Assembly (NCBI RefSeq): GCF_947503125.1
Contig: NZ_CANNCR010000012.1
Location: 1-64,000 of the forward strand
From: an uncultured Metabacillus sp.
GTDB taxonomy: Bacteria; Bacillota; Bacilli; Bacillales; Bacillaceae
Direction: 5' to 3'
Length of the DNA: 64,000 nt
The notes under the pieces were generated by a model, which worked only from the letters and a program-made list of their open reading frames with translations, made no database searches and was not told where the DNA came from. Every line of letters starts with the position of its first letter. Positions within the stretch are counted from its first letter, which is position 1. This document shows, piece by piece, positions 43,670 through 52,499 of the stretch. Position numbers and translations under genes: made by a program.

Positions 43670-44932
43670 TTATTTTGCATAGAGCGCTGCATTTTTCCCC
43701 GCAAGCCTTCCGGTAACTAAGGCAGAAGTGATATTATATCCGCCTGTATAACCATGGATATCAAGAATTTCTCCGCAAAAGTATAGTCCTTCTTTACATT
43801 TAGAGGACATTTCCCGAGGATGAATTTCCTTTACAGAAACGCCTCCGCCGGTTACAAATGCCTTCTCAATGGAAAGTGTTCCATGAACTTCAAATTGGAA
43901 TTGCTTACAATCTTTGACAAATGAACGAAGTTTCTCATTTGATAGATGGTCATAGGTCATTTGCGGATCAATTTCATTTTTCTCTAATAAATACAATAAA
44001 TAACGTTCAGGTAATAGTCCTTTTAACACGTTTTTTACAGCTTTTTTTGCATCTTGTTTTAAGTCCTTTACGATCGAATGAAAAAGCTGCTCTTCATTTG
44101 TATCAGGAATAGCGTCAATACTCACGGTAATCGAATTTGTTTTAAATTTTTTCATTGCTTTTACAACATATTGGCTGCAGCGTAAGACAGCTGGTCCGGA
44201 AATGCCAAAATGGGTAAAGATCATGTCCATTTTGTGCGTGATAATCGGTTTTCCATTTGGATTCAAGACACTTAACGCAACTTCCCGTAAGGAAAGGCCT
44301 TGTAATTTTTTTTCGCGAATAAATGCTTCATTTGAAGTGATAGGCACCTCTGTTGGGAACAATTCTGTTATCGTATGTCCCGCTTTTTCAGCCCAAGCGT
44401 AGCCATCTCCAGTACTGCCTGTTTGTGGAACGCTTTTGCCGCCTACAGCGAGAACGATTGCTTTTGAAAAGATTTTTTCCCCGCTAACAAGCTCCACGCC
44501 CTGTACTTTTTCTTCATCATATAGCACATCTTTTACCGGCTCATTCGTCCGAATTTCTACCCTTAAACGTTTCAATTCATTAATCAAGGCATCAACAACA
44601 GATTGTGCTTTATCGGTAACCGGGAACATACGGCCGTGATCCTCTTCTTTTAATTTGATTCCCAGATTCTCAAAAAACGAAATAATATCTTCGTTATTAA
44701 ATTCGGAAAAGGCACTATATAAAAACCGTCCATTTCCTGGAATATGCTTTATTATTTCATCAATTGGCAAGCGGTTTGTTACATTGCAGCGGCCGCCTCC
44801 AGAAATCGCAAGCTTTCTGCCCAGTTTGTTGCCTTTATCAATTAATAGCACGCGGGTACCTTGCTCACCAGCTGCAATAGCTGCCATTAAGCCGGATGGA
44901 CCACCGCCAATAACTAACACATCGTAGTTCAT
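43670..44932 (-). CDS. ytfP: FAD-dependent flavoprotein, HI0933/BaiN-like (YtfP)
   Basis: 420-aa NAD(P)/FAD oxidoreductase. N-terminal dinucleotide motif [19 protein letters not shown], then [18 protein letters not shown], the diagnostic HI0933 signature, [16 protein letters not shown], and the C-terminal FAD segment [11 protein letters not shown] and [14 protein letters not shown]. Substrate is not established in Bacillus; related enzymes reduce bile-acid enones in gut clostridia. Single gene, convergent with ytcP and divergent from ytgP. Confidence 0.92.
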   Translation of the reverse strand: MNYDVLVIGGGPSGLMAAIAAGEQGTRVLLIDKGNKLGRKLAISGGGRCNVTNRLPIDEIIKHIPGNGRFLYSAFSEFNNEDIISFFENLGIKLKEEDHGRMFPVTDKAQSVVDALINELKRLRVEIRTNEPVKDVLYDEEKVQGVELVSGEKIFSKAIVLAVGGKSVPQTGSTGDGYAWAEKAGHTITELFPTEVPITSNEAFIREKKLQGLSLREVALSVLNPNGKPIITHKMDMIFTHFGISGPAVLRCSQYVVKAMKKFKTNSITVSIDAIPDTNEEQLFHSIVKDLKQDAKKAVKNVLKGLLPERYLLYLLEKNEIDPQMTYDHLSNEKLRSFVKDCKQFQFEVHGTLSIEKAFVTGGGVSVKEIHPREMSSKCKEGLYFCGEILDIHGYTGGYNITSALVTGRLAGKNAALYAK

Positions 44933-45137
44933 TTAATCTTTTCACAACCTTCACACCATATCATTGTCTACTCCTCCTATTATAGCTGAAGATGATAAAA
45001 AGCCAAAAAATGATGGATGTTCGACAAATATTCATTTTTGAAGTGGCATTACCTTGTCACAAACTGTGGTATAAGCACAGGATTGTGGTAAAATAGAAAA
45101 GTTGAATCTTCATAGAGAAGAATGGTGAATCAAAAAT

Positions 45138-46769
45138 ATGTCGAATAAATTAATAAGAGGCACGTTTGTTTTAACATTAGGTACATATCTTTCCCGAATC
45201 CTGGGGATGATTTATTTAATTCCATTTGCAGCAATGGTTCCTGAAGAAGGTGCTGCTTTATATCAAACCGGATATGCGCAATATACGATATTCTTAAGTA
45301 TTGCCACTGCCGGGTTTCCTGCAGCCGTTTCTAAATTTGTTTCGAAATACAATGCTATCGGCGATTATCAAACGAGCAGGCGGATGTTTAAAGCTGGGAT
45401 AATGGTTATGCTTTTAACAGGATTTCTTGCTTTCGCAATTCTATATATGTGTGCACCATTTTTTGCAAAAGGAGCACTTGCAGATAATGAAATCAGCAAT
45501 ATAACTGTCGATGATGCGATCCTGGTTATTAGAATGGTCAGTTTAGCACTAATCGTTGTCCCGTTAATGAGTTTAATTCGCGGGTTTTTCCAAGGACATC
45601 AATCGATGGGGCCAACTGCCGTATCTCAAGTTATTGAACAGATCGTCAGAATTGTTTTTTTACTTGCAGCAACGTTTCTAATTATAAACGTATTAAAAGG
45701 AAGCTTTGTTTTGGCTGTTGGTTACGCAACTTTTGCAGCTTTTGTTGGGGCAATTGGCGGATTGCTTGTGTTATTTTTTTATTGGATTCGCAGGAAGCAT
45801 ACGCTTTTAGCGATGCAGGCAAATAAAGTAGAAACGAAGGCATTGCCGCTTGGGGCAATGTTTAAAGAAGTGTTTCGATATGCAGGTCCGTTTGTTTTTG
45901 TTGGCTTAGCGATTCCTATTTATAACTATATTGATACAAGCTCTTTTAATCGTGCGATGTTTGCAGCAGGAAAAGATGAGACGTATACGATTAATATGTT
46001 TGCCGTCTTGCTTTTGTATGTTCCAAAGCTTGTCATGATCCCTGTGTCATTGGCAACAGCTTTCGGTTTAACACTCATTCCTTCGATTACGGAATCTTTT
46101 ACACAGAATAATCGGAGTTTGCTGCATAGGCAAATTGATCAAACTTTACAAATGATCATGCTTCTTGTTATCCCTGCAGTAGTGGGACTCTCTGTTTTAG
46201 CAGGACCTGCTTACAATGTGTTTTATGCAGGAAGTTCTGAAGAGATTGGAAAAACCATTTTAATGTGGTATGCTCCAGTGGCATTGCTCTTTTCACTTTT
46301 CACAGTTAACGCCGCTATTCTGCAGGGCTTGAACAAGCAAAAACTAGCAGTTATTAGCTTGGTTATCGGGATTATTGTAAAGCTTGCCCTTAATACAACA
46401 CTCATCCAAATGTTTGAGGGAATCGGCTCAATTCTTGCAACGGCAGCGGGTTATATTGTTTCGTTAATTTACGGTTTTGCCATGATTAAACGTCATTCCG
46501 GCATTTCATTTAGACTATTAGTGAAAAGAACGATCCTTATTTTGATTTTAAGTACGTTTATGGGGCTTGTCTTATCCGTCCTGCAATCATTGCTAGGTGT
46601 TATGATAAACTATCAGGATGGAAGGATGCAATCTGTCATTGTAGCTGTCATTGCAGTTGCAATCGGGGGATTTGTTTACCTATACTTAGCTTATCGCTCC
46701 CACTTGCTGGAGAAGATACTAGGAAACAGGCTGAACAGATTTTTTCGAAAACGCCGTGCAAATGGCTAA
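45138..46769 (+). CDS. murJ: lipid II flippase YtgP (MurJ)
   Basis: 543-aa MOP-superfamily transporter with 14 predicted segments. LIRGTFVLTLGTYLSRILGM at the N-terminus and PAAVSKFVSKYNAIGD are typical; Arg and Asp residues in segments 1-2 and 8 line the cavity. B. subtilis YtgP has been shown to be a MurJ-type lipid II flippase. The ribosome site before ATG 45138 is weak (GAATGGTGA). Possible promoter elements (TTGTCA at 45055) lie upstream. A terminator separates it from the pseudouridine synthase gene. Confidence 0.92.
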   Translation: MSNKLIRGTFVLTLGTYLSRILGMIYLIPFAAMVPEEGAALYQTGYAQYTIFLSIATAGFPAAVSKFVSKYNAIGDYQTSRRMFKAGIMVMLLTGFLAFAILYMCAPFFAKGALADNEISNITVDDAILVIRMVSLALIVVPLMSLIRGFFQGHQSMGPTAVSQVIEQIVRIVFLLAATFLIINVLKGSFVLAVGYATFAAFVGAIGGLLVLFFYWIRRKHTLLAMQANKVETKALPLGAMFKEVFRYAGPFVFVGLAIPIYNYIDTSSFNRAMFAAGKDETYTINMFAVLLLYVPKLVMIPVSLATAFGLTLIPSITESFTQNNRSLLHRQIDQTLQMIMLLVIPAVVGLSVLAGPAYNVFYAGSSEEIGKTILMWYAPVALLFSLFTVNAAILQGLNKQKLAVISLVIGIIVKLALNTTLIQMFEGIGSILATAAGYIVSLIYGFAMIKRHSGISFRLLVKRTILILILSTFMGLVLSVLQSLLGVMINYQDGRMQSVIVAVIAVAIGGFVYLYLAYRSHLLEKILGNRLNRFFRKRRANG

Positions 46770-46782
46770 GTTTTGATTTTAT

Positions 46783-46813
46783 AAAAAACTCGGTACAATA
46801 CCGGGTTTTTTTC
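46783..46813 (+). terminator. ytgP terminator
   Basis: AAAAAACTCGGTA pairs with TACCGGGTTTTTTT with a 3-nt loop. Confidence 0.87.
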
Positions 46814-46846
46814 ATCAATAATTATATGATCGTGTGGTGCAAATAA

Positions 46847-47575
46847 ATGAGAATAGACAAACTTTTAGCAAATGTCGGCTTTGGCAGCCGAAAAGATGTG
46901 AAAAAGCTATTAAAAACCGGTGTCGTAAAGGCTGATGGTGAAGTAATTAAAGATCCAAAAATACATGTTAATCCCGATGAACAGCATGTCACTGTTAATG
47001 GCGAAACCATTGACTATAAGGAATTTATTTATTTACTAATGAATAAGCCTGCAGGCTATTTATCAGCAACGGAAGATGACGTTCAAAAAACAGTCATTGA
47101 CTTGCTTGAAATGGAGGATGCGGTTTATCAGCCGTTTCCTGTTGGAAGACTTGACAAGGATACTGAGGGATTATTGTTATTGACGAATGATGGTCAGCTT
47201 TCACATCAATTGCTGTCACCGAAAAAACATGTACCCAAGACCTATTTTGCTACGATTTTAGGAGAAGTCACAGAAGAAGATATAACAGCCTTTAAAAAGG
47301 GTGTTACATTGGATGACGGCTATGTTACAAAGCCTGCAAAGCTAGAGATTCTTACTTCTGGTAGCCAATCAACAATTCATATAACCATTACAGAAGGAAA
47401 ATATCATCAAGTAAAGCGCATGTTCGAGGCGGTTGGAAAAAAGGTTACATACTTAAAAAGAATAGCGATGGGACCAATTATATTGGATGAAGAGGAATTA
47501 AAAGTTGGCGAATACCGTGAGTTGACTGAGGATGAGGTTGAAGAGTTAAGACAAGCACAGCCTATCAATTTGTAG
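46847..47575 (+). CDS. RsuA/RluB-type pseudouridine synthase (YtzG-like)
   Basis: 242-aa rRNA pseudouridine synthase. N-terminal S4 domain (MRIDKLLANVGFGSRKDVKK, residues 1-60), then catalytic PVGRLDKDTEGLLLLTNDG with the invariant Asp (about residue 104), and KYHQVKRMFEAVG near the C-terminus, as in RsuA. By length it belongs to RsuA-type small-subunit enzymes; the target position is inferred only. Weak ribosome site before ATG 46847. Probably read with ytgP in part. Confidence 0.93.
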   Translation: MRIDKLLANVGFGSRKDVKKLLKTGVVKADGEVIKDPKIHVNPDEQHVTVNGETIDYKEFIYLLMNKPAGYLSATEDDVQKTVIDLLEMEDAVYQPFPVGRLDKDTEGLLLLTNDGQLSHQLLSPKKHVPKTYFATILGEVTEEDITAFKKGVTLDDGYVTKPAKLEILTSGSQSTIHITITEGKYHQVKRMFEAVGKKVTYLKRIAMGPIILDEEELKVGEYRELTEDEVEELRQAQPINL

Positions 47576-47590
47576 AACCACATTAGCTGC

Positions 47591-47624
47591 AAAAAAGAGG
47601 AACCTTGTATAACAAGGTTCCTTC
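47591..47624 (+). terminator. terminator after pseudouridine synthase gene
   Basis: AGGAACCTTGT and ACAAGGTTCCTT with a short loop, A-rich before and T-rich after; lies between convergent genes. Confidence 0.85.
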
Positions 47625-47654
47625 TATGTATATACATGATTATTTTTTAATTTC

Positions 47655-47876
47655 TTACGATGACATCTTAACTTTTTTCTTTGTAGTCGCCCATTTCCCT
47701 CTTGTTGGGCTGTGTACCAAATCGTTATATGCTAACACATTTAAATCCCGTTGGATCGTTCTTGGTGTAATACCAAATTCGTCAACAAGTTGCTGTGTGG
47801 TCACAGTTCCCCGCTCATTAATAAACATGTAGACAGATTTGATTCTGGTTAGCATACGGTTTGTTGAAGGTTTCAA
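47655..47876 (-). CDS. ytzE: DeoR-type HTH protein (YtzE)
   Basis: 73-aa protein that is little more than a winged HTH: IKSVYMFINERGTVTTQQL, DEFGITPRTIQRDLNVL, NDLVHSPTRGKW. Start TTG 47876 (MKPSTNRMLTRIK) has AAGGAG 7 nt upstream and matches B. subtilis YtzE. It lacks the sugar-phosphate domain of full DeoR repressors, so no effector is expected. Target unknown. Divergent from the ArsR-like fusion gene at 48288, with a 410-bp spacer. Confidence 0.9.
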   Translation of the reverse strand: MKPSTNRMLTRIKSVYMFINERGTVTTQQLVDEFGITPRTIQRDLNVLAYNDLVHSPTRGKWATTKKKVKMSS

Positions 47877-48076
47877 AAAACCACTCCTTATCGTTTGATC
47901 GCACTGGCAATGCCTACTACAACCTTTCGATGACTGCAACTTCAGATGTCACTTCATACATATTTAATTAAGTGGTAAAACGTTACAACAATATTTTACA
48001 CGATTTCGACACCAATAATCCAGAAAAAAGATTAATTTTACATAATATTAACATATTTGTCATTCATAAGTTACAA

Positions 48077-48086
48077 GGCGCGCGCC
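48077..48086. other. GC-only palindrome in AT-rich spacer
   Basis: GGCGCGCGCC, a perfect 10-bp palindrome, stands alone in a region that is otherwise about 75% A/T. It may be a protein-binding site for one of the divergent genes. Confidence 0.4.
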
Positions 48087-48131
48087 ATTCACAATAAAAC
48101 TATATGACGCTTATTCTGAATAGTATGACAA

Positions 48132-48168
48132 TAAAATGGATCTTTTTCAACTAAAATGAATCTTTTTC
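48132..48168 (+). promoter_or_regulatory. tandem 17-bp direct repeats upstream of ArsR-like fusion gene
   Basis: TAAAATGGATCTTTTTC (48132-48148) and TAAAATGAATCTTTTTC (48152-48168) differ at one base and repeat every 20 bp, close to two helical turns. They lie ~60 bp before the likely -35, the position of an activator site. Confidence 0.6.
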
Positions 48169-48224
48169 CTGTATTTACCGTATGTAAGGAAATTTGTTTG
48201 TTAAATTTTATGAAAAAGTCTATC

Positions 48225-48253
48225 TTGTCCAAAGGTAAACACAAGTGTATCAT
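48225..48253 (+). promoter_or_regulatory. promoter of ArsR-like fusion gene
   Basis: TTGTCC (48225-48230), 17 nt, TATCAT (48248-48253), about 30 nt before the ribosome site at 48276. Confidence 0.5.
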
Positions 48254-48287
48254 TATTAATATATTTATTAACAATGGAGGATCATTT

Positions 48288-49217
48288 ATGGAACTAGATA
48301 TTTCAAAGCATTCCTTGCCTGTTTTTGAAGCGCTTGCAAGTAATGTGAGGCTTAATATCATTCAATTATTGGCTGAACAGCCAAGAAATATGAAAGAATT
48401 GGCGGAAGCATTAGGGTTAAGTAGTGCCATAATGAGCATGCATATTAAAAAGCTTGAAAAAGCAGGAATCATCCGTACGGATCGGGTACCGGGCAAAGGT
48501 GGAATCCAGAAGCTATGCGTCCTTTACGTTGAAAAAATGGAAATTACTTTTCCGAGAAAAGAGGAAAAGCAAAAGGTATTCCATCAAACAGAGGTTTCTG
48601 TTGGTCACTATACTGATTTACAGGTGGAACCAACCTGCGGATTAGCAACAGCAGAAAAAATAATTGGTGAGTTCGATGATCCGCGTTATTTCTTTGATGC
48701 TGATCGTGTGAATGCAAAAATATTATGGTTTTACAAAGGATATATAGAGTATAAGATTCCGAATTACTTGCTTGCTAGCCAGCATCCAACTGAACTCGAG
48801 ATCTCTCTTGAGCTTTCATCAGAAGCCCCTTTTACAAATAGCAATTGGCCATCTGATATTGATTTTTACTTTAATGATGTCCATTTAGGGACGTGGACAA
48901 GCCCGGGAGATTATGGTGATAGCCGCGGCAAATATACACCTTCCTGGTGGCCGAGTGTTGTCAATCAATATGGTCTTTTAAAAAAGCTAAGAATAGCAGA
49001 AGACGGTACATATATGGATGGAAATAAACTATCTGATCTTACCATAAATGAAGTAAATATTAGGGAGAAGCAATGGACATTTCGAATTGCTGTTCATGAA
49101 GAAAGTGATAATGTAGGCGGAGTTACTCTATTTGGCAGCGGGTTTGGGAATTATAATCAAGATATCATCTTTCAGCTATATTATGAAAAAGAGAGTCTAG
49201 AAAAACGGGGAAAATAA
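48288..49217 (+). CDS. ArsR-like winged HTH fused to a beta-rich C-terminal domain
   Basis: 309-aa protein. Residues 1-85 form an ArsR/SmtB-type winged HTH (LPVFEALASNVRLNIIQLLA, LAEALGLSSAIMSMHIKKLE) without obvious Cys-rich metal sites. The remaining ~220 residues are beta-rich with many aromatics (DPRYFFDADR, IEYKIPNYL, NSNWPSDIDFYFNDVHLGTW, YGDSRGKYTPSWWPS, GGVTLFGSGFGNYNQ) and resemble a jelly-roll or carbohydrate-binding sandwich. Similar long ArsR proteins occur in Bacillus and Paenibacillus; the role of the second domain is not known to me. ATG 48288 has GGAGG 7 nt upstream. Monocistronic; repeat R5 follows. Confidence 0.82.
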   Translation: MELDISKHSLPVFEALASNVRLNIIQLLAEQPRNMKELAEALGLSSAIMSMHIKKLEKAGIIRTDRVPGKGGIQKLCVLYVEKMEITFPRKEEKQKVFHQTEVSVGHYTDLQVEPTCGLATAEKIIGEFDDPRYFFDADRVNAKILWFYKGYIEYKIPNYLLASQHPTELEISLELSSEAPFTNSNWPSDIDFYFNDVHLGTWTSPGDYGDSRGKYTPSWWPSVVNQYGLLKKLRIAEDGTYMDGNKLSDLTINEVNIREKQWTFRIAVHEESDNVGGVTLFGSGFGNYNQDIIFQLYYEKESLEKRGK

Positions 49218-49280
49218 TAAAAGGGTCAGATGACTACCTTCACTACATAAGTAAGTATGGCTATTTGCACTTATATTTTT

Positions 49281-49430
49281 GTGTCTAGCTCCAGCGCCTA
49301 GCGACTAATGAACTTCACACTCCTCGCATACGTAAGTCAACATCGAATCGCTATCGCTCTTCGTGTTTCCTTTATCTCATACGGAGTGCTCCAGTTCATA
49401 CGTCGCTGGTCAAGGCGCTTCCGCTTTTCT
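49281..49430 (+). repeat. dispersed repeat copy R5
   Basis: Begins GTGTCTAGCTCCAGCGCC and ends AAGGCGCTTCCGCTTTTC, stopping 2 bp from the stop codon of the convergent purine permease gene. The interior (AACTTCACACTCC, AAGTCAACATCGAATCGC, CGTGTTTCCTTTATCTC) is a diverged form of R2/R4. Confidence 0.88.
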
Positions 49431-49432
49431 AA

Positions 49433-50737
49433 TTAATGGCCCCCAATAAATGCCAACTGGATGAAAAATAATACCGCAAAAATATACACAAATAGATGTA
49501 CCTCTTTCCATTTACCTTTGGCGATTTTCATCAATGGGTAAGAAATAAATCCCAATGCTATGCCAGTAGCAATACTTGAAGTTAATGGCATACTGAGAAT
49601 AACTAGAAATGCAGGAAAGGCTTCATCTAGATCCTTCCAGTTTATTTCAGCCACAGCTCCCATCATTAAGCTTCCGACAATAATAAGAGCAGGTGCTGTA
49701 ATAGCTGAGATACCCGAAACAGCACCAATTAATGGACTGAAGAGAAGCGTAAGTCCAAATAAAATCGAGACTGTTAAAGTCGTTAATCCCGTTCTACCTC
49801 CTGCTGCGACACCTGCAGAGGACTCAATATAGGCACTGGTAGGACTTGTTCCAAACATAGCACCAACTGTAGTTGCTGCTGAATCTGCTATCAAAGCAGT
49901 ACGCGCCTTTGGCAGTTCATTTCCTCTCATTAAACCGGCTTGTTGGGCAACACCAATCATTGTTCCAGTTGTATCGAAAATTGTTACCAATAAAAATGAA
50001 AAGACTACTGTATATAATCCGTGTGTGATGACATCACCAATAGCTGCGAACGGATTTGTGATCAGCAGCCCTTCTGGAAGACTCGGATAAGAAATAATCC
50101 CGTCCTTAAACTCAAGCTGTCCTGTAAAAAAGGCGATGACAGCTGTAATGACCATGCCAATTAATAAGGCGCCATGTACGTTCATGCTCATTAAAATTAA
50201 TGTCACAGCAAGACCAATTAAAGCAAGTATGACAGATGGAGAATGTAAATCACCTAAGGCTACGAGATTATTTGGATCCGACGTAATAATGCCTGTTAAT
50301 CGCAGACCGATAAAAGCAATGAAAAGTCCAATTCCGGCTGTAATTCCATTTTTTAAGTTGCTAGGAATTGCTTCAATTAGCTTTTTTCGAAATGGAGTTA
50401 ATGATAAAAGGATAAAAATAATCCCTGCTACAAATACAGCTGAAAAGGCAGTCATATAAGAAATATTATCATTTGCTCCAACAACAGAATAAGCAAAATA
50501 CGCATTTAATCCCATACCAGGAGCAATAGCGATAGGGTAGTTAGCAGATAAGGCCATCCATAATGTACCGATGATTGTTGCAATGATGGTAGCAGTAAAT
50601 ACTTGATCAAATGGTACGCCTGCGTCTGCTAATATAATTGGATTTACGACAACTATATAAACCATTGTTAAAAACGTTGTAAGTCCGGCAATGATTTCAG
50701 TTCTTACATTTGTCTTGTTTTCTGCTAATTTAAACAT
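49433..50737 (-). CDS. pbuO: NCS2 purine permease (PbuG/PbuO-like)
   Basis: 434-aa transporter of the AzgA-like NCS2 group for guanine/hypoxanthine/adenine. Signatures: NVRTEIIAGLTTFLTMVYIV near the start, APGMGLNAYFAY, TIFDTTGTMIGVAQQAG and TSPTSAYIESSAGVAAGGRTG. About 14 segments. ATG 50737 follows GGGGGT. PurBox-like sites lie just upstream; no guanine riboswitch is visible. B. subtilis PbuO (YtiP) is a neighbour of pepV, as here; PbuG is an alternative orthologue. Repeat R5 touches its 3' end. Confidence 0.9.
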   Translation of the reverse strand: MFKLAENKTNVRTEIIAGLTTFLTMVYIVVVNPIILADAGVPFDQVFTATIIATIIGTLWMALSANYPIAIAPGMGLNAYFAYSVVGANDNISYMTAFSAVFVAGIIFILLSLTPFRKKLIEAIPSNLKNGITAGIGLFIAFIGLRLTGIITSDPNNLVALGDLHSPSVILALIGLAVTLILMSMNVHGALLIGMVITAVIAFFTGQLEFKDGIISYPSLPEGLLITNPFAAIGDVITHGLYTVVFSFLLVTIFDTTGTMIGVAQQAGLMRGNELPKARTALIADSAATTVGAMFGTSPTSAYIESSAGVAAGGRTGLTTLTVSILFGLTLLFSPLIGAVSGISAITAPALIIVGSLMMGAVAEINWKDLDEAFPAFLVILSMPLTSSIATGIALGFISYPLMKIAKGKWKEVHLFVYIFAVLFFIQLAFIGGH

Positions 50738-50755
50738 AGGAACCCCCGTTTTTTA

Positions 50756-50789
50756 CGAACATTATTCAAAACCTTTATAATAATATTCG
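50756..50789. promoter_or_regulatory. PurR box-like inverted pair
   Basis: CGAACATTATT (50756-50766) and AATAATATTCG (50779-50789) are inverted copies of the PurBox core (CGAA...), 10 of 11 positions matching. They lie 20-50 bp before the permease start, as expected for PurR control. I could not confirm that the spacing fits the canonical one. Confidence 0.5.
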
Positions 50790-50988
50790 TTATTAATTTA
50801 TTTTGCAATAGTTTTCTGCAATCTTTTTATGGCTATACTCTTTCTAGTGGAATTTATAGAAGGCTAAATATTTTAGATGTGTGGCTTAATAAATAAAGAG
50901 AGAAGCATGTTTCTTATTTCTTTTCTCTTTTATCCTGCAATAGTGTTTGGTATGTTATGTAGAGAAGGTAGTTAAAGGAGGCCTGGGA

Positions 50989-52389
50989 ATGAATTGGAAA
51001 GAAGAAGTTGAAAAGAGAAAAGAAGAGATTGTCGAACAAACACAAGCATTTCTGAAAATAAAAAGTGTATTAGATGAAGCTACTAGCAGTGAGGTAGCTC
51101 CATTTGGGGAAGGCATTCATGAAGCCTTGTTGCATTTGCTCCAGCTGGGAGAGGACGCTGGCTTTACAGTAAAAAATCTTGATGGCTATGCAGGGCATAT
51201 TGAATTAAAAGGCAGCAGCGAAGATATTATCGGTATCCTCTGCCATATTGATGTTGTACCTGAAGGTGATGGCTGGACGAGTGATCCTTTTGGGGCGGAA
51301 ATTCGAGATGGAAAAATATTTGCACGTGGTGCTCTCGATGATAAAGGGCCGACTATTGCTGCATTTTATGCAATGAAGATTATTAAAGACCTCAATCTGC
51401 CATTATCAAAACCTATTCGTATGATTATCGGGACAGATGAAGAAAGTGACTGGAGATGTGTGGAGCATTATTTTAAGCATGAGAAGATGCCAACAATGGG
51501 TTTTGCACCTGATGCAGATTTCCCGATTATTTTTGCTGAAAAGGGAATTATTGATGCTACACTTATACAAATAACCAACTCTGAAACAAAATCGAGCGAT
51601 ATAGTTCTTCAAGCCTTCCATTCCGGGAGAAGGTTTAATATGGTGCCGGATTTTGCAGAAGCAACATTAAGAATTAATCATGGTGACGTAGAATCTGTTA
51701 TTGCTCCATTTAACAATTACATAGCTGAGCTGAACGTAAAAGGGACTAGTAAGGTTCAGGACAAATCGATTACAATTTCAATTGAAGGAATATCAGCACA
51801 TGCGATGGAGCCGAATAATGGTGTAAATGCTGGACTTCTATTAGCTGTATTTTTAACAAAGCTTACTTTAGATTTAAAGGGCAGTCGCTTTATCGAGACA
51901 ATTACGACTTTGTTTGAAGGTGATACGCGAGGAAATCATCTTCATATTGCTTATTCTGACGAGATCAGTGGTGATTTGACAGTCAATCTTGGGGTTATGT
52001 CTTATACAAATGAGTCTGGAGGACAGCTCGGGATCAATATCCGTTATCCTGTTACAGGAGATTCAGACCAAATTCGAAAAGCATTGTCAGAAGTAACGGG
52101 TTTTGAACTGAAACGATTTAATGATTCTAAACCGCATCATGTTGATGAAAAGCATCCTTTGATCCAAACATTGCAGCATGTTTATGAAGAGCAAACCAGT
52201 GAGAAAGCAGAGTTAATTGCGATCGGTGGAGGAACTTATGCGAGATCATTAGCTGCAGGAGTCGCATTCGGACCGCTGTTTCCAGGAAGACCTGATGTAG
52301 CCCATCAAAAGGATGAGTATATATTAATAGAGGACCTTTTGAAAGCAACAGCGATATATGCCCAAGCTATTTATGAGCTGGCAAAATAA
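50989..52389 (+). CDS. pepV: dipeptidase PepV (YtjP, M20 family)
   Basis: 466-aa zinc dipeptidase cleaving Xaa-Xaa dipeptides including beta-alanyl ones. M20 motifs: GILCHIDVVPEGDGW (metal His and Asp), ARGALDDKGPTIAA, GTDEESDWRC (catalytic and bridging Glu), FAPDADFPIIFAEKG, and the C-terminal AIGGGTYAR with PGRPDVAHQKDEY (metal His). ATG 50989 (MNWKEEVEKRKEEI) follows AAAGGAGG; an upstream extension has no ribosome site. Single gene. Confidence 0.94.
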   Translation: MNWKEEVEKRKEEIVEQTQAFLKIKSVLDEATSSEVAPFGEGIHEALLHLLQLGEDAGFTVKNLDGYAGHIELKGSSEDIIGILCHIDVVPEGDGWTSDPFGAEIRDGKIFARGALDDKGPTIAAFYAMKIIKDLNLPLSKPIRMIIGTDEESDWRCVEHYFKHEKMPTMGFAPDADFPIIFAEKGIIDATLIQITNSETKSSDIVLQAFHSGRRFNMVPDFAEATLRINHGDVESVIAPFNNYIAELNVKGTSKVQDKSITISIEGISAHAMEPNNGVNAGLLLAVFLTKLTLDLKGSRFIETITTLFEGDTRGNHLHIAYSDEISGDLTVNLGVMSYTNESGGQLGINIRYPVTGDSDQIRKALSEVTGFELKRFNDSKPHHVDEKHPLIQTLQHVYEEQTSEKAELIAIGGGTYARSLAAGVAFGPLFPGRPDVAHQKDEYILIEDLLKATAIYAQAIYELAK

Positions 52390-52421
52390 CGATTATTTAA
52401 TAGAATTCATGGGTTCAGTTT

Positions 52422-52499
52422 TTCTTATACTATCATCCATAAAATTTTTATACGCTGATAGTATAAAGAAGGAGAGGGACAAAAGGCCCTTTCCTTTTA
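52422..52499. terminator. tandem hairpins between pepV and cysK-type gene
   Basis: First hairpin TTATACTATC/GATAGTATAA (52422-52466). Second AAGGAGAGGG (52469-52478) with CCCTTTCCTT (52487-52496) plus T run. The second is a good bidirectional terminator for the convergent pair. Confidence 0.8.

Noticed and set aside
44202-44927. Plus-strand frames inside ytfP and similar frames inside leuS, folE2 and znuA
   Set aside because: They are antisense shadows of well-supported genes, without ribosome sites or family patterns.
47940-48000. GTAAAACGTTAC as a cre site upstream of ytzE
   Set aside because: Aligned on the central CG it misses several defined cre positions.
50738-50940. Guanine riboswitch upstream of the NCS2 permease
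   Set aside because: None of the conserved purine-riboswitch loop sequences is present; only PurBox-like sites are visible.
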